A stretch of DNA of 64,000 bases from Deinococcus sp. JMULE3 (GCF_013337115.1 NZ_SGWE01000004.1:124001-188000), one strand, 5' to 3'. Positions 1 through 9,715 are shown, numbered from the stretch's first letter. Numbers and translations: made by a program. Notes: a model not told the origin generated them from the sequence alone.

Positions 1-995
1 AGCAGCAGGGCCAGCCCCAGCGCGACGCCCAGCGTCCGCCCGTAGCGCAGCGCGAACGGCAGGGCGGCCAGCGCCAGCACCAGATTCGCGAAGGGCAGCG
101 CCAGCTTGCGGTTCAGGGTGACGCGCGCCGCGTCCCGCTCGGCGGGCTCCACGCCGGGGGCTGTGAGGCTGGCGATCAGCTCCGGCCAGCCCTGCGCGTC
201 GGCCCCCACCGCATCGGCGTACTTCGCGAGGGTCTCCTCACGGCTCAGGCCGGTGTCCACCCGCAGCGTGGCCCCGGACCGGATGGCGGGGAAGGTCTGC
301 GCGACGGTGCCAGGCAGCGTCAGCGGGTCCCGCGCGGCGCCGGGCAGGCGGGCGGCCGCGCCGAAGTCCACGCGGAACACCCGGTAGTCCCGTAGGGTCA
401 GCACGCGGTTCTCGAAGGTGGCGCGGTCCGCGAAGGTCAGCGTGCCCAGCCGGGCGTTGCCGGGCTCCCAGCGGTCCAGGCGCACGCCCTGCAGTTCCCG
501 CGTGGTGGCGTCGTAGCCGCGCATGAACAGCGTGACCCCGTCGCCGAGGTCCACGGTCTTGCCGCTCAGTTGCGACAGGCCCGCGCCGGTCAGGACGTCC
601 CAGTACAGGCCGCGCGTCTCGACGTTCAACCTCGGGGCGACCCACAGGCTCAGCCACACCGACAGGGCTGTAACGAGCAGTGCCACCACACCGGCCGGGC
701 GCGCCACTCGGCCCAGGCTGATCCCGCCGGACTGCACCGCCACGAGTTCCCGCTCGGTGCTCATGCGGCCGAACGCCACCACGGTCATCAGCACGACCGC
801 CATGGGCAGCACCTTCACCAGCGTGTCCGGCACCTGATACGCGATCCACTGCCCGACCAGAGCCACCGGGACGCCCTGCAGCCACTGGCTGGAGATGAAG
901 AAGTACCCGAAGCTGAGGATCGCCGTGAACAGCAGCGTGCCCGCCAGCAGCGGCGGCAGAAGCTCCAGCGTCACGTAGCGGGTCAGTCGGGTCAA
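1..995 (-). CDS. LptF/LptG family permease (partial, 3' end outside window)
   Basis: Membrane permease of the YjgP/YjgQ (LptF/LptG) family, which in Gram-negative envelopes forms the transmembrane part of the lipopolysaccharide/lipid exporter. Visible parts are an N-terminal membrane helix (LLPPLLAGTLLFTAILSFGY), a second helix around residues 60-75 (LVKVLPMAVVLMTVVAFGRM) followed by the family signature STERELVAVQSGG, and then a large soluble domain. The last residues before the window edge (LALPFANLVLALAALPFALR) start the C-terminal helix bundle. About 331 residues are present and the C-terminus is cut off. The start is taken as TTG at 995 because AGGAG lies 5 nt upstream and a mini-ORF ends exactly on it. 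Whether it is LptF or LptG cannot be told from this fragment. In Deinococcus the transported lipid is unknown. Confidence 0.85.
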   Translation of the reverse strand, partial: MTRLTRYVTLELLPPLLAGTLLFTAILSFGYFFISSQWLQGVPVALVGQWIAYQVPDTLVKVLPMAVVLMTVVAFGRMSTERELVAVQSGGISLGRVARPAGVVALLVTALSVWLSLWVAPRLNVETRGLYWDVLTGAGLSQLSGKTVDLGDGVTLFMRGYDATTRELQGVRLDRWEPGNARLGTLTFADRATFENRVLTLRDYRVFRVDFGAAARLPGAARDPLTLPGTVAQTFPAIRSGATLRVDTGLSREETLAKYADAVGADAQGWPELIASLTAPGVEPAERDAARVTLNRKLALPFANLVLALAALPFALRYGRTLGVALGLALL

Positions 996-1015
996 CGGCA
1001 CTCCTGCGTGGACAT
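992..1015 (-). CDS. leader mini-ORF overlapping the LptF/G start
   Basis: Seven-codon frame (M-S-T-Q-E-C-R-stop). Its ATG lies 7 nt after the box TACGCT (1028-1023), so it is placed like a leaderless start. Its TGA shares bases with the TTG start of the permease gene (TTGA). The permease Shine-Dalgarno AGGAG lies inside it. Translation is inferred from layout only; four similar arrangements occur elsewhere in the window. Confidence 0.45.
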   Translation of the reverse strand: MSTQECR

Positions 1016-1068
1016 CCTGAGCAGCGTACCCGCTGCGTCCTGGCAGCCAGGGCCGGTCAGGCCTTCAT

Positions 1069-1497
1069 TCACCCTTTGGCGACCGCGAACAGGATGGTGG
1101 CTTCCGCGGCGACCTCGCCGTCCACCAGCGCGCGGCAGGTGGTCTTGCCCAGCCCGCGGCGCAGGAACTCCAGTTTCGCGTGCAGGTGCAGCTGATCGCC
1201 GGGGATGACCTTGCGCTTGAAGCGTGCGCCCTCGACCCCCGCGAGGTACCCGATCGTGCCGGGTTCCAGCTGCCCGTGCAGGCAGAACATGCTGGCCTGC
1301 GCCAGCGCCTCGACGATCAGCACGCCGGGCATGACGGGTTCCTGCGGGAAGTGGCCGGGGAAGAACGGTTCGTTCACCGTGACGTTCTTCAGGGCGTGAA
1401 CCTCGCCGTCCTGGATGGACAGCACGCGGTCCACCATCACGAACGGGAAGCGGTGGGGCAGGGTCTTGAGGACGTCTTGAATCAGGATCGGGTCCAT
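1069..1497 (-). CDS. fabZ: 3-hydroxyacyl-ACP dehydratase FabZ
   Basis: Dehydrates 3-hydroxyacyl-ACP to trans-2-enoyl-ACP in type II fatty acid synthesis in the cytoplasm. The 142-residue protein has the hot-dog fold sequence of the family. [13 protein letters not shown] near the N-terminus precedes the catalytic histidine segment [18 protein letters not shown], and the catalytic glutamate lies in LIVEALAQ. The start ATG at 1497 is preceded by GGAGG with 6 nt spacing. An upstream in-frame ATG at 1578 would add 27 low-complexity residues and is not preferred. The gene follows mreB on the same strand with a gap of about 100 bp, so the two could be cotranscribed. Confidence 0.95.
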   Translation of the reverse strand: MDPILIQDVLKTLPHRFPFVMVDRVLSIQDGEVHALKNVTVNEPFFPGHFPQEPVMPGVLIVEALAQASMFCLHGQLEPGTIGYLAGVEGARFKRKVIPGDQLHLHAKLEFLRRGLGKTTCRALVDGEVAAEATILFAVAKG

Positions 1498-1594
1498 GTC
1501 AGGCCTCCGGGGGCGCGGGGGAAGAAACGGGAACGGGAGGGGGCTGCGAGGGCCTCCTCCCATCCGAGCCGGGCGCATGCGCCGGGCGGGCGGC

Positions 1595-2635
1595 TCAGCG
1601 GCGCAGGTAGTTGTCGCTGCTGACCAGCGAGTCGCCCAGCACCGGGATCATCTCCAGGGCCATGCCGGTGCCCACCGCGACCGCCTCAATGGCGTTCTCG
1701 GCGACGGCGACGGGAATGCCGGTCGTCTGGCGAAGCAGTTCGTCGAAGTTGCGCAGCAGGCTGCCGCCGCCGGTCATGACGATGCCGCGGTCGATGATGT
1801 CGCTGACCAGTTCCGGCGGGGTGATCTCCAGGACGCGTTTGACGCCCTCGACGATCTTCGTGACGGGTTCGGACAGCGCCTCGACGACGTCGGTGGAGTC
1901 AAGGCTGATGGTCTTGGGCAGACCGTTGATCAGGTCGCGGCCGCGGACCTCGGCGGTGAGGTTCTCGGCGTCGTCGAGCAGCATCGCCGCGCCGACCTTC
2001 ACCTTGATCTCCTCGGCGGTACGCTCGCCGATCAGGACGTTGTGCTTGCGGCGCACGTAACGGATGATGCTCTCGTCGAACTCGTTCCCGGCGACGCGCA
2101 GGGATTCGCTGACGACGATGCCGCCCAGCGAGATCACGGCGACGTCGGTGCTGCCCCCGCCGATGTCGACGACCATGCTGCCGACCGGTTCGGCGATCTT
2201 CAGGCCCGCGCCGATCGCGGCGGCGAGCGGTTCCTCGATCAGGAAGGCGCGGCGGGCGTTGCTGTGGATCGCGGCGCGCAGCACGGCGCGTTTCTCGACG
2301 TCGCTGACGTTGCTGGGCACGCCGACCATCAGCTGCGGCTTGAAGCCCAGCAGGCGTCCGGGGCCGCCCTGCACCTTCTGCAGGAACATGCTGATCATCT
2401 TCTCGGTGAGGCCCTCGTCGGCGATCACGCCGTCCTTGATGGGGCGCACGGCGACGATCCCGCCGGGCGTGCGGCCGATCATGCGGTAGGCCTCCTCGCC
2501 GACGGCTTTCACCTGCTTGCTGTCGCGGGCCATGGCGATCACGCTGGGTTCCTGCAGCACCAGGCCGCGGCTCTTGCTGTAAATCAGGAACGTCGCCGTT
2601 CCAAGGTCAATTCCGATGTCTTCTGACAGCCTCAC
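1595..2635 (-). CDS. mreB: rod-shape determining actin homologue MreB
   Basis: Bacterial actin that polymerises under the cytoplasmic membrane and positions cell-wall synthesis. The 346-residue length fits the family. ATPase motifs are in order: phosphate-1 IGIDLGTATFLIY at the N-terminus, phosphate-2 VVDIGGGSTDVAVIS in the middle, and the adenosine motif GIVMTGGGSLL near the C-terminus. The GTG at 2635 is chosen as start because GGAGG lies 5 nt upstream. A longer frame from 2671 would overlap the likely -10 box TAGGAT (2667-2662). An intact mreB would be notable if the host is a coccus, as many Deinococcus are. No mreC or mreD is next to it. Confidence 0.92.
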   Translation of the reverse strand: MRLSEDIGIDLGTATFLIYSKSRGLVLQEPSVIAMARDSKQVKAVGEEAYRMIGRTPGGIVAVRPIKDGVIADEGLTEKMISMFLQKVQGGPGRLLGFKPQLMVGVPSNVSDVEKRAVLRAAIHSNARRAFLIEEPLAAAIGAGLKIAEPVGSMVVDIGGGSTDVAVISLGGIVVSESLRVAGNEFDESIIRYVRRKHNVLIGERTAEEIKVKVGAAMLLDDAENLTAEVRGRDLINGLPKTISLDSTDVVEALSEPVTKIVEGVKRVLEITPPELVSDIIDRGIVMTGGGSLLRNFDELLRQTTGIPVAVAENAIEAVAVGTGMALEMIPVLGDSLVSSDNYLRR

Positions 2636-2661
2636 ACTCGCCTCCGGTACAAAACTCCCCA

Positions 2662-2667
2662 ATCCTA
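2662..2667 (-). promoter_or_regulatory. putative -10 box of mreB
   Basis: TAGGAT on the minus strand, 26 nt upstream of the mreB GTG, leaving a short leader that carries the GGAGG ribosome site. No good -35 hexamer is seen. Confidence 0.4.
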
Positions 2668-2716
2668 GCATGCGACGTGAGGGTCACATAAACCGCTCCT
2701 CATGCGCTGGGGGCGC

Positions 2717-3016
2717 TCAGGCGCGGGGTTTCAGGTACGCGGCCAGGGCTGCCGTCAGGCTGGTCAGGCCCACCAGCGTGAAGGCCTGCGCCACGCCGGA
2801 CAGCCCGCCCAGTCCCAGGGCCTGCGTGGTACTCGCGGCGATCACGCCGAGGGACTGCAGCCACAGGGGGCCGTTGGCGGCGAGGGACGAGAACAGGCCC
2901 AGGGTCAGCAGGGCCAGCGCGGCGGCGCCGAGGAACAGCAGGACGCTCAGGAGCAGCAGCAGGACGCGCTGCCACGAGGGCGCGCGGGTGAGGTGGGAGG
3001 CAGGCGGCACGGACAT
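2717..3016 (-). CDS. small membrane protein, unknown function
   Basis: Not recognised. The 99-residue protein has two hydrophobic stretches, about residues 17-45 (LLLLLSVLLFLGAAALALLT) and a second in the C-terminal half (LGVIAASTTQALG, then FTLVGLTSLTAALAAYL), so it is probably a two- or three-helix inner-membrane protein. The ATG at 3016 sits 7 nt after TACAAT (minus strand), the leaderless layout common in this window. It lies between mreB and a gamma-glutamyltransferase, both on the same strand, with no overlap. No function is assigned. Confidence 0.6.
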   Translation of the reverse strand: MSVPPASHLTRAPSWQRVLLLLLSVLLFLGAAALALLTLGLFSSLAANGPLWLQSLGVIAASTTQALGLGGLSGVAQAFTLVGLTSLTAALAAYLKPRA

Positions 3017-3095
3017 CCGATGAATTGTACGGGCGCCCGTCGGGAAGGCGGTGAGGAACTTCACAGCTTCAGCAGAAGTTCAGGGGGTTCCGCGC

Positions 3096-4700
3096 TCACC
3101 AGACGGCGATGTGGCCGTCGGTGCGGGTCTCGGTGCCGCCCTCCAGCACACCGGTCACGGGGTCGCGGCGGATCATCTGCCCACGCCCGAATGCGCCGGG
3201 GTCGAGCTGCACGTTGACCAAATGGCCCATGCGCGAGAGTTCGCGGGCCAGGGTGCCGCCCAGCGCGTGTTCCACCTCGACGCGGGTGCCGTCCAGCCAC
3301 TGCCAGCGCGGGGCGTCCAGCGCCTGCTGCGGGTTCATGCCGTAGTACGCGGTGTTCAGCACGACCTGCAGGTGCCCCTGCGGCTGCATGAAGCCGCCCA
3401 TCACGCCGAACGGGCCGACCGGGGTGCCGTCCGCGCGGCCCAGGAAGCCGGGAATGATGGTGTGGTACGGGCGCTTGCCGGGCGCCAGTGCGTTGGGGTG
3501 GGCGGGGTCGGTGTGGAAGTTGTGCCCACGGTTGTGCAGGGCGATGCCGGTGCCCGGCACGACGACGCCGCTGCCGAAGCCCATGTAGTTGCTCTGGATC
3601 AGGCTGACCATCTGCCCCTCCTCGTCGGCCGTGGCGAGGTACACGGTGCCGCCGGTGCTGGGCGCGCGGGTGCGCGGGTCGTGCGCCACGTCTCCCAGGT
3701 GGGCGCGGTGCGCGTCGGCATTCGCGCCGGACAGCAGGTGCGCGACGTCCACCGGGGTGTGACGGGGGTCGGCCACGAAGGTGTGCGCGTCGTGGAAACC
3801 GCGTTTCATCGCCTCGATCTGCAGGTGCAGCCCGCGCGGGTCGTCGCGGCGCTCGGGCAGCGGCACGCCCCGCAGGACGTTCAGGGCGATCAGCGCGGCG
3901 ATGCCCTGCCCGTTCGGCGGGATCTCGTACACGCGGTGCCCGTGCAGGTCGGTGTGGATGGGCGTGACCCATTCGCTGGCGTGCCCGGCGAGGTCCGCGC
4001 CGGTCAGCAGGCCACCCTGCGCGCGGGCGTGCGCGTCGATCTGCCCGGCCAGCTGACCGGAGTAGAACGCCTCGCCGTGCGTCGCGGCGATCTGTTCCAG
4101 GGTGAGGGCGTGGCCCTCGCTGCGCCACAGCGCGCCGGGCACGGGCGTGAACCCGTCCGGAGCGAAGGTACGGAACCATTCGGCCATCTCGGGCAGGTTC
4201 AGGCGGCGGTAGATGCCGGTCGCCCGCGCCCAGTTCGCGGCGAGCACCGGGGACAGCGGGTAACCGTCCCGCGCGTACGCGATGGCGGGCGCGAGGACCT
4301 GCGCGAAGTCCAGCCGACCGAAGCGGGCGTGCAGGTCGGCCCAGCCGCGCACCGCGCCGGGCACCGTGACGGGCGTCCAGCCGTGGCGGGGCATCTCGCC
4401 CGCGTGGCGTTCCTGCAAGGCGTCCAGGCTCAGGGCGGCGGGCGCCGCACCGCTGGCGTTCAGGCCGTGCAGTTCCCCGCCCGCCCACACCAGCGCGAAC
4501 AGGTCCCCGCCGATGCCGTTGCTGGTGGGTTCCACGACCGTCAGTGCGGCGGCCGTGGCGATCGCGGCGTCCACGGCGTTCCCGCCCTGCTGCAGGACGC
4601 TCAGGCCCGCCTGCGCGGCGAGGGGCTGGCTGGTGGCGACCATGCCGCGCCGGGCGTACACGGGGCGGCGGACACTCGGGTATTCAGGCTGGAAGGTCAC
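3096..4700 (-). CDS. ggt: gamma-glutamyltransferase family protein
   Basis: Ntn-hydrolase of the gamma-glutamyltranspeptidase family (534 residues), which cleaves gamma-glutamyl bonds such as those of glutathione and self-processes into two subunits. The N-terminal family signature is seen around residues 35-70 (LQQGGNAVDAAIATAAAL, then SNGIGGDLFALVW). The predicted nucleophile is Thr352 in STGGTVYLATADEEG, which would become the first residue of the small subunit. The usual TTHYSVVD is replaced by TVYLATAD, as in YwrD-like members. No clear signal peptide is visible, so it may be cytoplasmic. Start is GTG at 4700, 6 nt after TAGGCT. The physiological substrate is unknown. Confidence 0.9.
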   Translation of the reverse strand: MTFQPEYPSVRRPVYARRGMVATSQPLAAQAGLSVLQQGGNAVDAAIATAAALTVVEPTSNGIGGDLFALVWAGGELHGLNASGAAPAALSLDALQERHAGEMPRHGWTPVTVPGAVRGWADLHARFGRLDFAQVLAPAIAYARDGYPLSPVLAANWARATGIYRRLNLPEMAEWFRTFAPDGFTPVPGALWRSEGHALTLEQIAATHGEAFYSGQLAGQIDAHARAQGGLLTGADLAGHASEWVTPIHTDLHGHRVYEIPPNGQGIAALIALNVLRGVPLPERRDDPRGLHLQIEAMKRGFHDAHTFVADPRHTPVDVAHLLSGANADAHRAHLGDVAHDPRTRAPSTGGTVYLATADEEGQMVSLIQSNYMGFGSGVVVPGTGIALHNRGHNFHTDPAHPNALAPGKRPYHTIIPGFLGRADGTPVGPFGVMGGFMQPQGHLQVVLNTAYYGMNPQQALDAPRWQWLDGTRVEVEHALGGTLARELSRMGHLVNVQLDPGAFGRGQMIRRDPVTGVLEGGTETRTDGHIAVW

Positions 4701-4748
4701 GGACGCAGCCTATCGCGTGCCCGGCGCCGGGGCCGGGGGCTGGCCGGG

Positions 4749-5066
4749 TCAGCTGAACAGCGGGCCCAGGTCGGTCAGGCGTCCGGTGGGCTGCGCGGGC
4801 CCGAAGGTGTAGCTCCCGAACACGCTGAGGAAGTCCGCGTGCGTGAGGTCGCGGGTCTGGCCGCTGGGGCCGGTGGCCTGCACGGTCTCGCCGCGCGCGG
4901 TGAGCGAGTACTCGCCCAGTTCACGCACGGCGGCCTTGCGGCCCCGCCCGGTGTGCAGCAGGGCCTGCACGCGGTATTCGCGGCCGCCGCGTTCGTTCAG
5001 GAAGGTGAGGAGGTCTGCGGGCGACAGCATGAGCGGGTCAGCATAGCGCACCCAGTCCTGCCCCAC
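4749..5066 (-). CDS. hypothetical protein downstream of lysZ
   Basis: Not recognised. Up to 105 residues, without membrane helices or signal peptide. The middle part (REYRVQALLHTGRGRKAAVREL) is basic and the C-terminus is hydrophobic. The likely start is GTG at 5066, 12 nt after the lysZ stop, with only a weak ribosome site, so translation may be coupled to lysZ. An internal ATG at 5030 is an alternative. Codon use matches its neighbours, which supports it being real. Confidence 0.5.
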   Translation of the reverse strand: MGQDWVRYADPLMLSPADLLTFLNERGGREYRVQALLHTGRGRKAAVRELGEYSLTARGETVQATGPSGQTRDLTHADFLSVFGSYTFGPAQPTGRLTDLGPLFS

Positions 5067-5078
5067 CTGCTGTGCGCG

Positions 5079-5882
<804 letters not shown>

Positions 5883-5926
5883 GCCCGGCATCCTAGCGCA
5901 TGACAGGAAGAAGGGTCAAACTCTTA

Positions 5927-6256
5927 TCAATTGAAAATTAGCGGGAGCAGGATCAGCCCCGCCACGATCACCACGTCCGCCAGCGCCCACACCAGTGCGA
6001 TCCGGCGGAATACCCGCTGGTACGCGACCTTGCGGGTCTTGTGCCGGAACACCCGCTGACCCAGCCAAGAGCCCAGCCAGCCACCCCACGCCTCCAGAGC
6101 ATGCAGCTGCCGCTCAGGGATGCGGGTGCGGCCTGCCTCGGACGCCAGCCCCTTGTCGCGCCACATCGCCACGAAGGCCACCAGGCCCCACACGACCTGC
6201 CACGCCAGCAGCAGGCGCAGCAGCAACGCCGCCACTCCCAGAACGTCGCCCGGCAC
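5927..6256 (-). CDS. DUF1294 family membrane protein
   Basis: Small membrane protein (109 residues) with the DUF1294 pattern: an N-terminal helix (LGVAALLLRLLLAWQVVWGLVAFVAMWRD shortened here), then DKGLASEAGRTRIPERQLHALEAWGGWLGSWLGQ, a basic stretch (FRHKTRKVAYQRVF) and a C-terminal helix. Its GTG start immediately follows the ispH stop codon (TAGGTG, no gap), so it is almost certainly cotranslated with ispH. The function of the family is unknown. The ispH pairing is probably one of convenience. Confidence 0.75.
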   Translation of the reverse strand: MPGDVLGVAALLLRLLLAWQVVWGLVAFVAMWRDKGLASEAGRTRIPERQLHALEAWGGWLGSWLGQRVFRHKTRKVAYQRVFRRIALVWALADVVIVAGLILLPLIFN

Positions 6257-7252
6257 CTACTGCATGGTGCGCGGCAGCGCCTGGGTGGGGAGGATCTTCC
6301 TCGGCTCGCGGAACTCGATGTTCTCCCACTCACCCTCCTCGACGACCTCCAGGGCCGGGTTCAGCGCGCGGAAGTGCGCCACGACCTCCTGCACCAGATC
6401 GTCCGGGGTGCTCGCCGCACTCGTGATCCCCACAGAGCGCACGCCCGTGAAGTCCACGCCCGCGAGGTCCGCCGCCGTCTCCAGCCGCACCGAGCGGCCG
6501 CACTCGGCCTCCGCGAGTTCCAGCAGGCGCATGCCGTTGCTGCTGTGCGTGCTCGTCAGGACCAGGAACAGGTCCACGTGAGGCGCGATCGCCTTCACGG
6601 CGTCCTGGCGGTTCTTCGTGGCGTAGCACAGGTCCTCGCTGGGCGGCACCACCAGCGCCGGGAAGCGCCCCTTGAGGATCTCGATGGTCCTTCGGGTGTC
6701 GTCCACGCTGAGGGTGGTCTGCGTGAGCACCACCAGCCGCTCCGGGTCCGGCACCTGCACCGTGTGCGGGTCAGCCAGTCCCTCGCCACTCTTACCGAGC
6801 ACGCCGACCACGATGGTCGCGTCCGGCGCCTCGCCGCGCGTGCCGATGACCTCCTGATGCCGGGCGCTATCCCCGATCAGCAGGATCGTGTACCCCTCGC
6901 GGGCGTACTTCTTCGCCTCGGTATGCACCTTCGTCACCAGCGGGCAGGTCGCGTCGATGGTCGCCAGACCCAGCGCCCGCGCCCGCTCACGCACGGTGGG
7001 GCTGATGCCGTGCGCGCTGAACACCACGGTCTCCCCACCCTGCGGCAGGGCATCCACCGTGTCCAGATCCTCCACGAAATGCACGCCGTACCCCTGCGAC
7101 AGCCGGTCCACCACCGTATGGTTGTGCACGATGGAGTGATACACCGTCACCGGTTTCTCCTCGGTCCGCGCGGCCTTCTCGACCGCCTGAATGGCCATCA
7201 CGACCCCGGCGCAGAAGCCGCGAGGTTTGGCCAGATGAATCCGCTCGATCAT
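6257..7252 (-). CDS. ispH: 4-hydroxy-3-methylbut-2-enyl diphosphate reductase IspH
   Basis: Iron-sulfur enzyme of the last MEP pathway step, reducing HMBPP to IPP and DMAPP. The three cluster cysteines are visible in [10 protein letters not shown] (N-terminal), [11 protein letters not shown] (middle) and [13 protein letters not shown] (C-terminal third). The substrate-binding segments [15 protein letters not shown] and [15 protein letters not shown] are also present. The start ATG at 7252 follows TACACT by 7 nt (leaderless), which rejects a 15-residue upstream extension. At 331 residues it is slightly longer than the E. coli enzyme, with an acidic C-terminal tail. The segment from the -10 box through the start codon is identical to that of ispG. 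Confidence 0.96.
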   Translation of the reverse strand: MIERIHLAKPRGFCAGVVMAIQAVEKAARTEEKPVTVYHSIVHNHTVVDRLSQGYGVHFVEDLDTVDALPQGGETVVFSAHGISPTVRERARALGLATIDATCPLVTKVHTEAKKYAREGYTILLIGDSARHQEVIGTRGEAPDATIVVGVLGKSGEGLADPHTVQVPDPERLVVLTQTTLSVDDTRRTIEILKGRFPALVVPPSEDLCYATKNRQDAVKAIAPHVDLFLVLTSTHSSNGMRLLELAEAECGRSVRLETAADLAGVDFTGVRSVGITSAASTPDDLVQEVVAHFRALNPALEVVEEGEWENIEFREPRKILPTQALPRTMQ

Positions 7253-7265
7253 GCCGCCCAGTGTA
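7249..7265 (-). promoter_or_regulatory. leaderless promoter/start segment of ispH, identical to that of ispG
   Basis: The minus-strand sequence TACACTGGGCGGCATGA spans the -10 box, the 7-nt spacer and the ATG. The same 17 nt occurs at ispG. Confidence 0.6.
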
Positions 7266-7443
7266 AAGCGGCGCCCCGCCACAGACCGTGCGCCCACGTC
7301 CAGGGCACAACCCCCCCGGAAAGAATCAGGGGACGGTCAACATGTCAAGCCCATCTGCACCGCTCCGGGGGCACACCCCCCCTCACGCGTGAAAAACCTT
7401 ATCGGCACACTCATGAAAGCACTCCTACACTGAGTACCAACCC

Positions 7444-7827
7444 ATGACAGTCGCTGCCTTCGCGCATCCCTACAACATCACCCAGTCAGTCCTCGTCTGT
7501 CGCGCCGCCCACCTCTCCGCCACCCTGCAGACCAAGATTGCCCGACTCGCCGCCCGCGACGGGTACCAGATCGTCCTGGTCGGCCCTTACCCACCGGAAC
7601 TCCAGCAGGGGCTCGGCACGCCCACCCCCGGCTTCACGCCGGAGGCACCCGCCGCGAGCCTCGTGACGGTCCCCAGCACCCAGCACGCCCTGGCCCACCT
7701 GCGCGCCAGCACCCGCAACGTGCTCGTCATCAACCCCTCCCCCGACGCGATCAGCGCCTGCGCCGCCACACTGACCCGCACCGCCGACTTCGCCCACCGC
7801 ACGCAACCCGTCACACCAGCCGCCTGA
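7444..7827 (+). CDS. hypothetical protein, unknown function
   Basis: Not recognised. A 127-residue soluble protein with an alternating hydrophobic pattern suggesting an alpha/beta fold: QSVLVCRAAHLSATLQTKIARLA, then YQIVLVGPYPPEL, then NVLVINPSPDAISACAATL. It has no signal peptide. The ATG at 7444 lies 12 nt after TACACT (7426-7431), somewhat farther than the usual 6-8 nt, and there is no ribosome site. It is divergent from ispH and followed by a dispersed repeat. Confidence 0.55.
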   Translation: MTVAAFAHPYNITQSVLVCRAAHLSATLQTKIARLAARDGYQIVLVGPYPPELQQGLGTPTPGFTPEAPAASLVTVPSTQHALAHLRASTRNVLVINPSPDAISACAATLTRTADFAHRTQPVTPAA

Positions 7828-7829
7828 CA

Positions 7830-7951
7830 CGAACTCCAATGAAAGGAGGCGTCAATCCGAGCGGATGCGAGAAGGAGAGAAACGGGTTCCGGACGTGGAG
7901 TTGGCAACCCGGTGCTGTCCCGGGTTGTGAACGAAACAAACGGAGTCCGTA
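7830..7951 (+). repeat. dispersed Deinococcus-type repeat, copy A
   Basis: One of four related intergenic copies in the window (also 20201-20332, 24633-24762, 62499-62610). Shared blocks are TCCGAGCGGATGCGAG, then GGTTCCGGACGTGGAGT, then GGCAACCCGG, ending in AACGGAGTCCG. The copies tend to begin with a GGACTCC-like block and end with GGAGTCC, so they resemble a short element with terminal inverted repeats. No coding capacity. Confidence 0.7.
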
Positions 7952-8029
7952 TCAGACGGCACTTGACCCTGCCTCCAGCGCGGGCCGCCCGCCCAGGGTC
8001 TGTCTGGCTGAATCTGCAAGGATGGGCAG

Positions 8030-8250
8030 ATGGAACCGACGGATCTCACCGAACAGCAGTGGGCGACCCTCTCCTCACTGCTGCCTACCAACCCCAGACG
8101 TGGACACGCCTCTACAGATCATCGGACCGTCCTGAACGGCATCCTGTAACACCCGGAGACCGCTTCGATCGCTGGGCACATGTCGGCACCTGGATGGCGA
8201 TGCTCGCCGCTCTCCAGGTCAAAGCCGACACTGAGAGAAAAATTGACTGG
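8030..8250 (+). pseudogene. remnant of an IS5-family transposase
   Basis: The frame starting at ATG 8030 reads [14 protein letters not shown] and continues to RTVLNGIL before a TAA at 8147. This matches the N-terminus of IS5/DUF4096 transposases. In a different frame, after about 20 nt, the text resumes with [18 protein letters not shown] and KIDW, which is the later part of the same domain. The intervening WVLRTGAPWRDLPERYG-type segment is deleted. No DDE catalytic region and no inverted repeats remain. It is a dead fragment beside glgC. Confidence 0.75.
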
Positions 8251-8276
8251 GCGGCGCGGCTGTTCGAGGCCGCTCG

Positions 8277-8313
8277 TTCAGGCGTATTGAAAGTCCCCCT
8301 CGATACGCCTGAA
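8277..8313 (-). terminator. hairpin downstream of glgC
   Basis: Perfect 11-bp inverted repeat TTCAGGCGTAT / ATACGCCTGAA with a 15-nt loop, 9 nt beyond the glgC stop. It lacks a strong U-run, so it may be a 3'-end stabiliser as well as a terminator. Confidence 0.5.
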
Positions 8314-8321
8314 TTCTGCGG

Positions 8322-9563
8322 TCAGAAGGTAAAGCCCTTGGGGACCACGACGACGCCGTTGTCGGTCACGGTGAAGCCGCGCGCGCGGTCCTCTTCGGGG
8401 TCGACGCCGATCTTCATGCCGGGCGGAATGACGACGTTCTTGTCCACGATGCAGTTGCGGATGTGTGCGTGGCGGCCTACCTCGACGTCGTCGAACAGCA
8501 CGCAGCTCTCGACCAGCGAGTACGAGTGGGTGCGCACGCCGCGCCCCAGCAGGCTGTCGCGGACGGTGCCGCCGCTGATGATCGCGCCCCCGGCCATGAT
8601 CGTGTTGAATGCCTGCCCCTTGCGGCCGTCGCTCTCGTGGACGAACTTCGCGGGTGGGGAGAACTCGCTGCTGGTCCGCAGCGGCCACTGCGGGTTGTAG
8701 ATGTCGAATTCCGGGTTGACGCTCACGAGGTCCATGCTGGCGTCGAAGTACGCGTCCAGCGTGCCGACGTCCCGCCAGTATGTGTTCGGTCCGGCCTGAC
8801 CGGGGATGGGGTTGCGGTGGAAGTCGTACGCCATGACGTTGTACCCGTCACTCAGGGCGCGGGGGATGACGTCCCCGCCGAAGTCGAAGCCGGCCTCGCC
8901 GCCGCCCATGTTCGTCTCGAGGAGTTCCTCCAGCGCGCGGCGCGAGAAGATGTAGTTGCCCATGCTGGTCAGGCTCACGCCGTCCTGTCCGGGGATGCTG
9001 GGCGGGTTCTTGGGTTTCTCCAGGAAGTCCGTGACGCGCCAGTTGTGGTCGACGTGCATCACGCCGAACTGGTGCGCCTGCGCCTGCGGCATCGGGTACG
9101 CGGCGATGGTGACGTCCGCGCGGGTCTCGATGTGCTTCTGCAGCATGTGCTCGACGTTCATCTTGTAGATGTGGTCGCCGCTGAAGATCGCGACGTAGTC
9201 GGCCTCGTAGTTGTCGATGAGGTGCATGTTCTGGTACACCGCGTCGGCGGTCCCGCGGTACCACACGGGTCCGAGTTCCTCGATGCGGTACATCTGCGCG
9301 GGGACCAGCGTGATGAAGTAGTCGCTGAGGAACGTCCCGAAGCGCCAGCCGCGCTGGATGTGCTCCGTGAGGCTCTGCGCCTTGTACTGCGTGAGCACGT
9401 AGATGGAGAACACGCCACTGTTGATGAAGTTGTTGATCGCGAAGTCGATGATGCGGTACTTGCTGCCGAACGGCACGGCCGGTTTGCTGCGCTTCTGCGT
9501 CAGCGGGGCCAGGCGACTGCCCTGCCCGCCCGCGAGGATCATTCCCAGTACGCGTGGTTTCAT
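8322..9563 (-). CDS. glgC: glucose-1-phosphate adenylyltransferase GlgC
   Basis: Makes ADP-glucose from glucose-1-phosphate and ATP, the committing step of bacterial glycogen synthesis. The 413-residue protein has the pyrophosphorylase signature [24 protein letters not shown] at the N-terminus, the glucose-1-phosphate region [19 protein letters not shown] with the metal-binding aspartate, and [13 protein letters not shown]-terminal left-handed beta-helix is seen as repeating hexads ([32 protein letters not shown]). Start is ATG at 9563 with GGAGG 8 nt upstream. No other glg genes are adjacent. It may be allosterically controlled like its homologues, but this cannot be read from the sequence. 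Confidence 0.96.
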   Translation of the reverse strand: MKPRVLGMILAGGQGSRLAPLTQKRSKPAVPFGSKYRIIDFAINNFINSGVFSIYVLTQYKAQSLTEHIQRGWRFGTFLSDYFITLVPAQMYRIEELGPVWYRGTADAVYQNMHLIDNYEADYVAIFSGDHIYKMNVEHMLQKHIETRADVTIAAYPMPQAQAHQFGVMHVDHNWRVTDFLEKPKNPPSIPGQDGVSLTSMGNYIFSRRALEELLETNMGGGEAGFDFGGDVIPRALSDGYNVMAYDFHRNPIPGQAGPNTYWRDVGTLDAYFDASMDLVSVNPEFDIYNPQWPLRTSSEFSPPAKFVHESDGRKGQAFNTIMAGGAIISGGTVRDSLLGRGVRTHSYSLVESCVLFDDVEVGRHAHIRNCIVDKNVVIPPGMKIGVDPEEDRARGFTVTDNGVVVVPKGFTF

Positions 9564-9715
9564 GTGTGTTCCCTCCAGTGAAGCCGGTGGACGCGGGCCG
9601 ATTGCTACGTGTGCTGACGTTCACAATACCGTTCCCGCTGCAGGTGGACTGCCGGGCTGAACTGCACAGCCTGCACCCGGCGGCGGTCCCGTGTCCGGCT
9701 GGTGGCCGCGTCACC

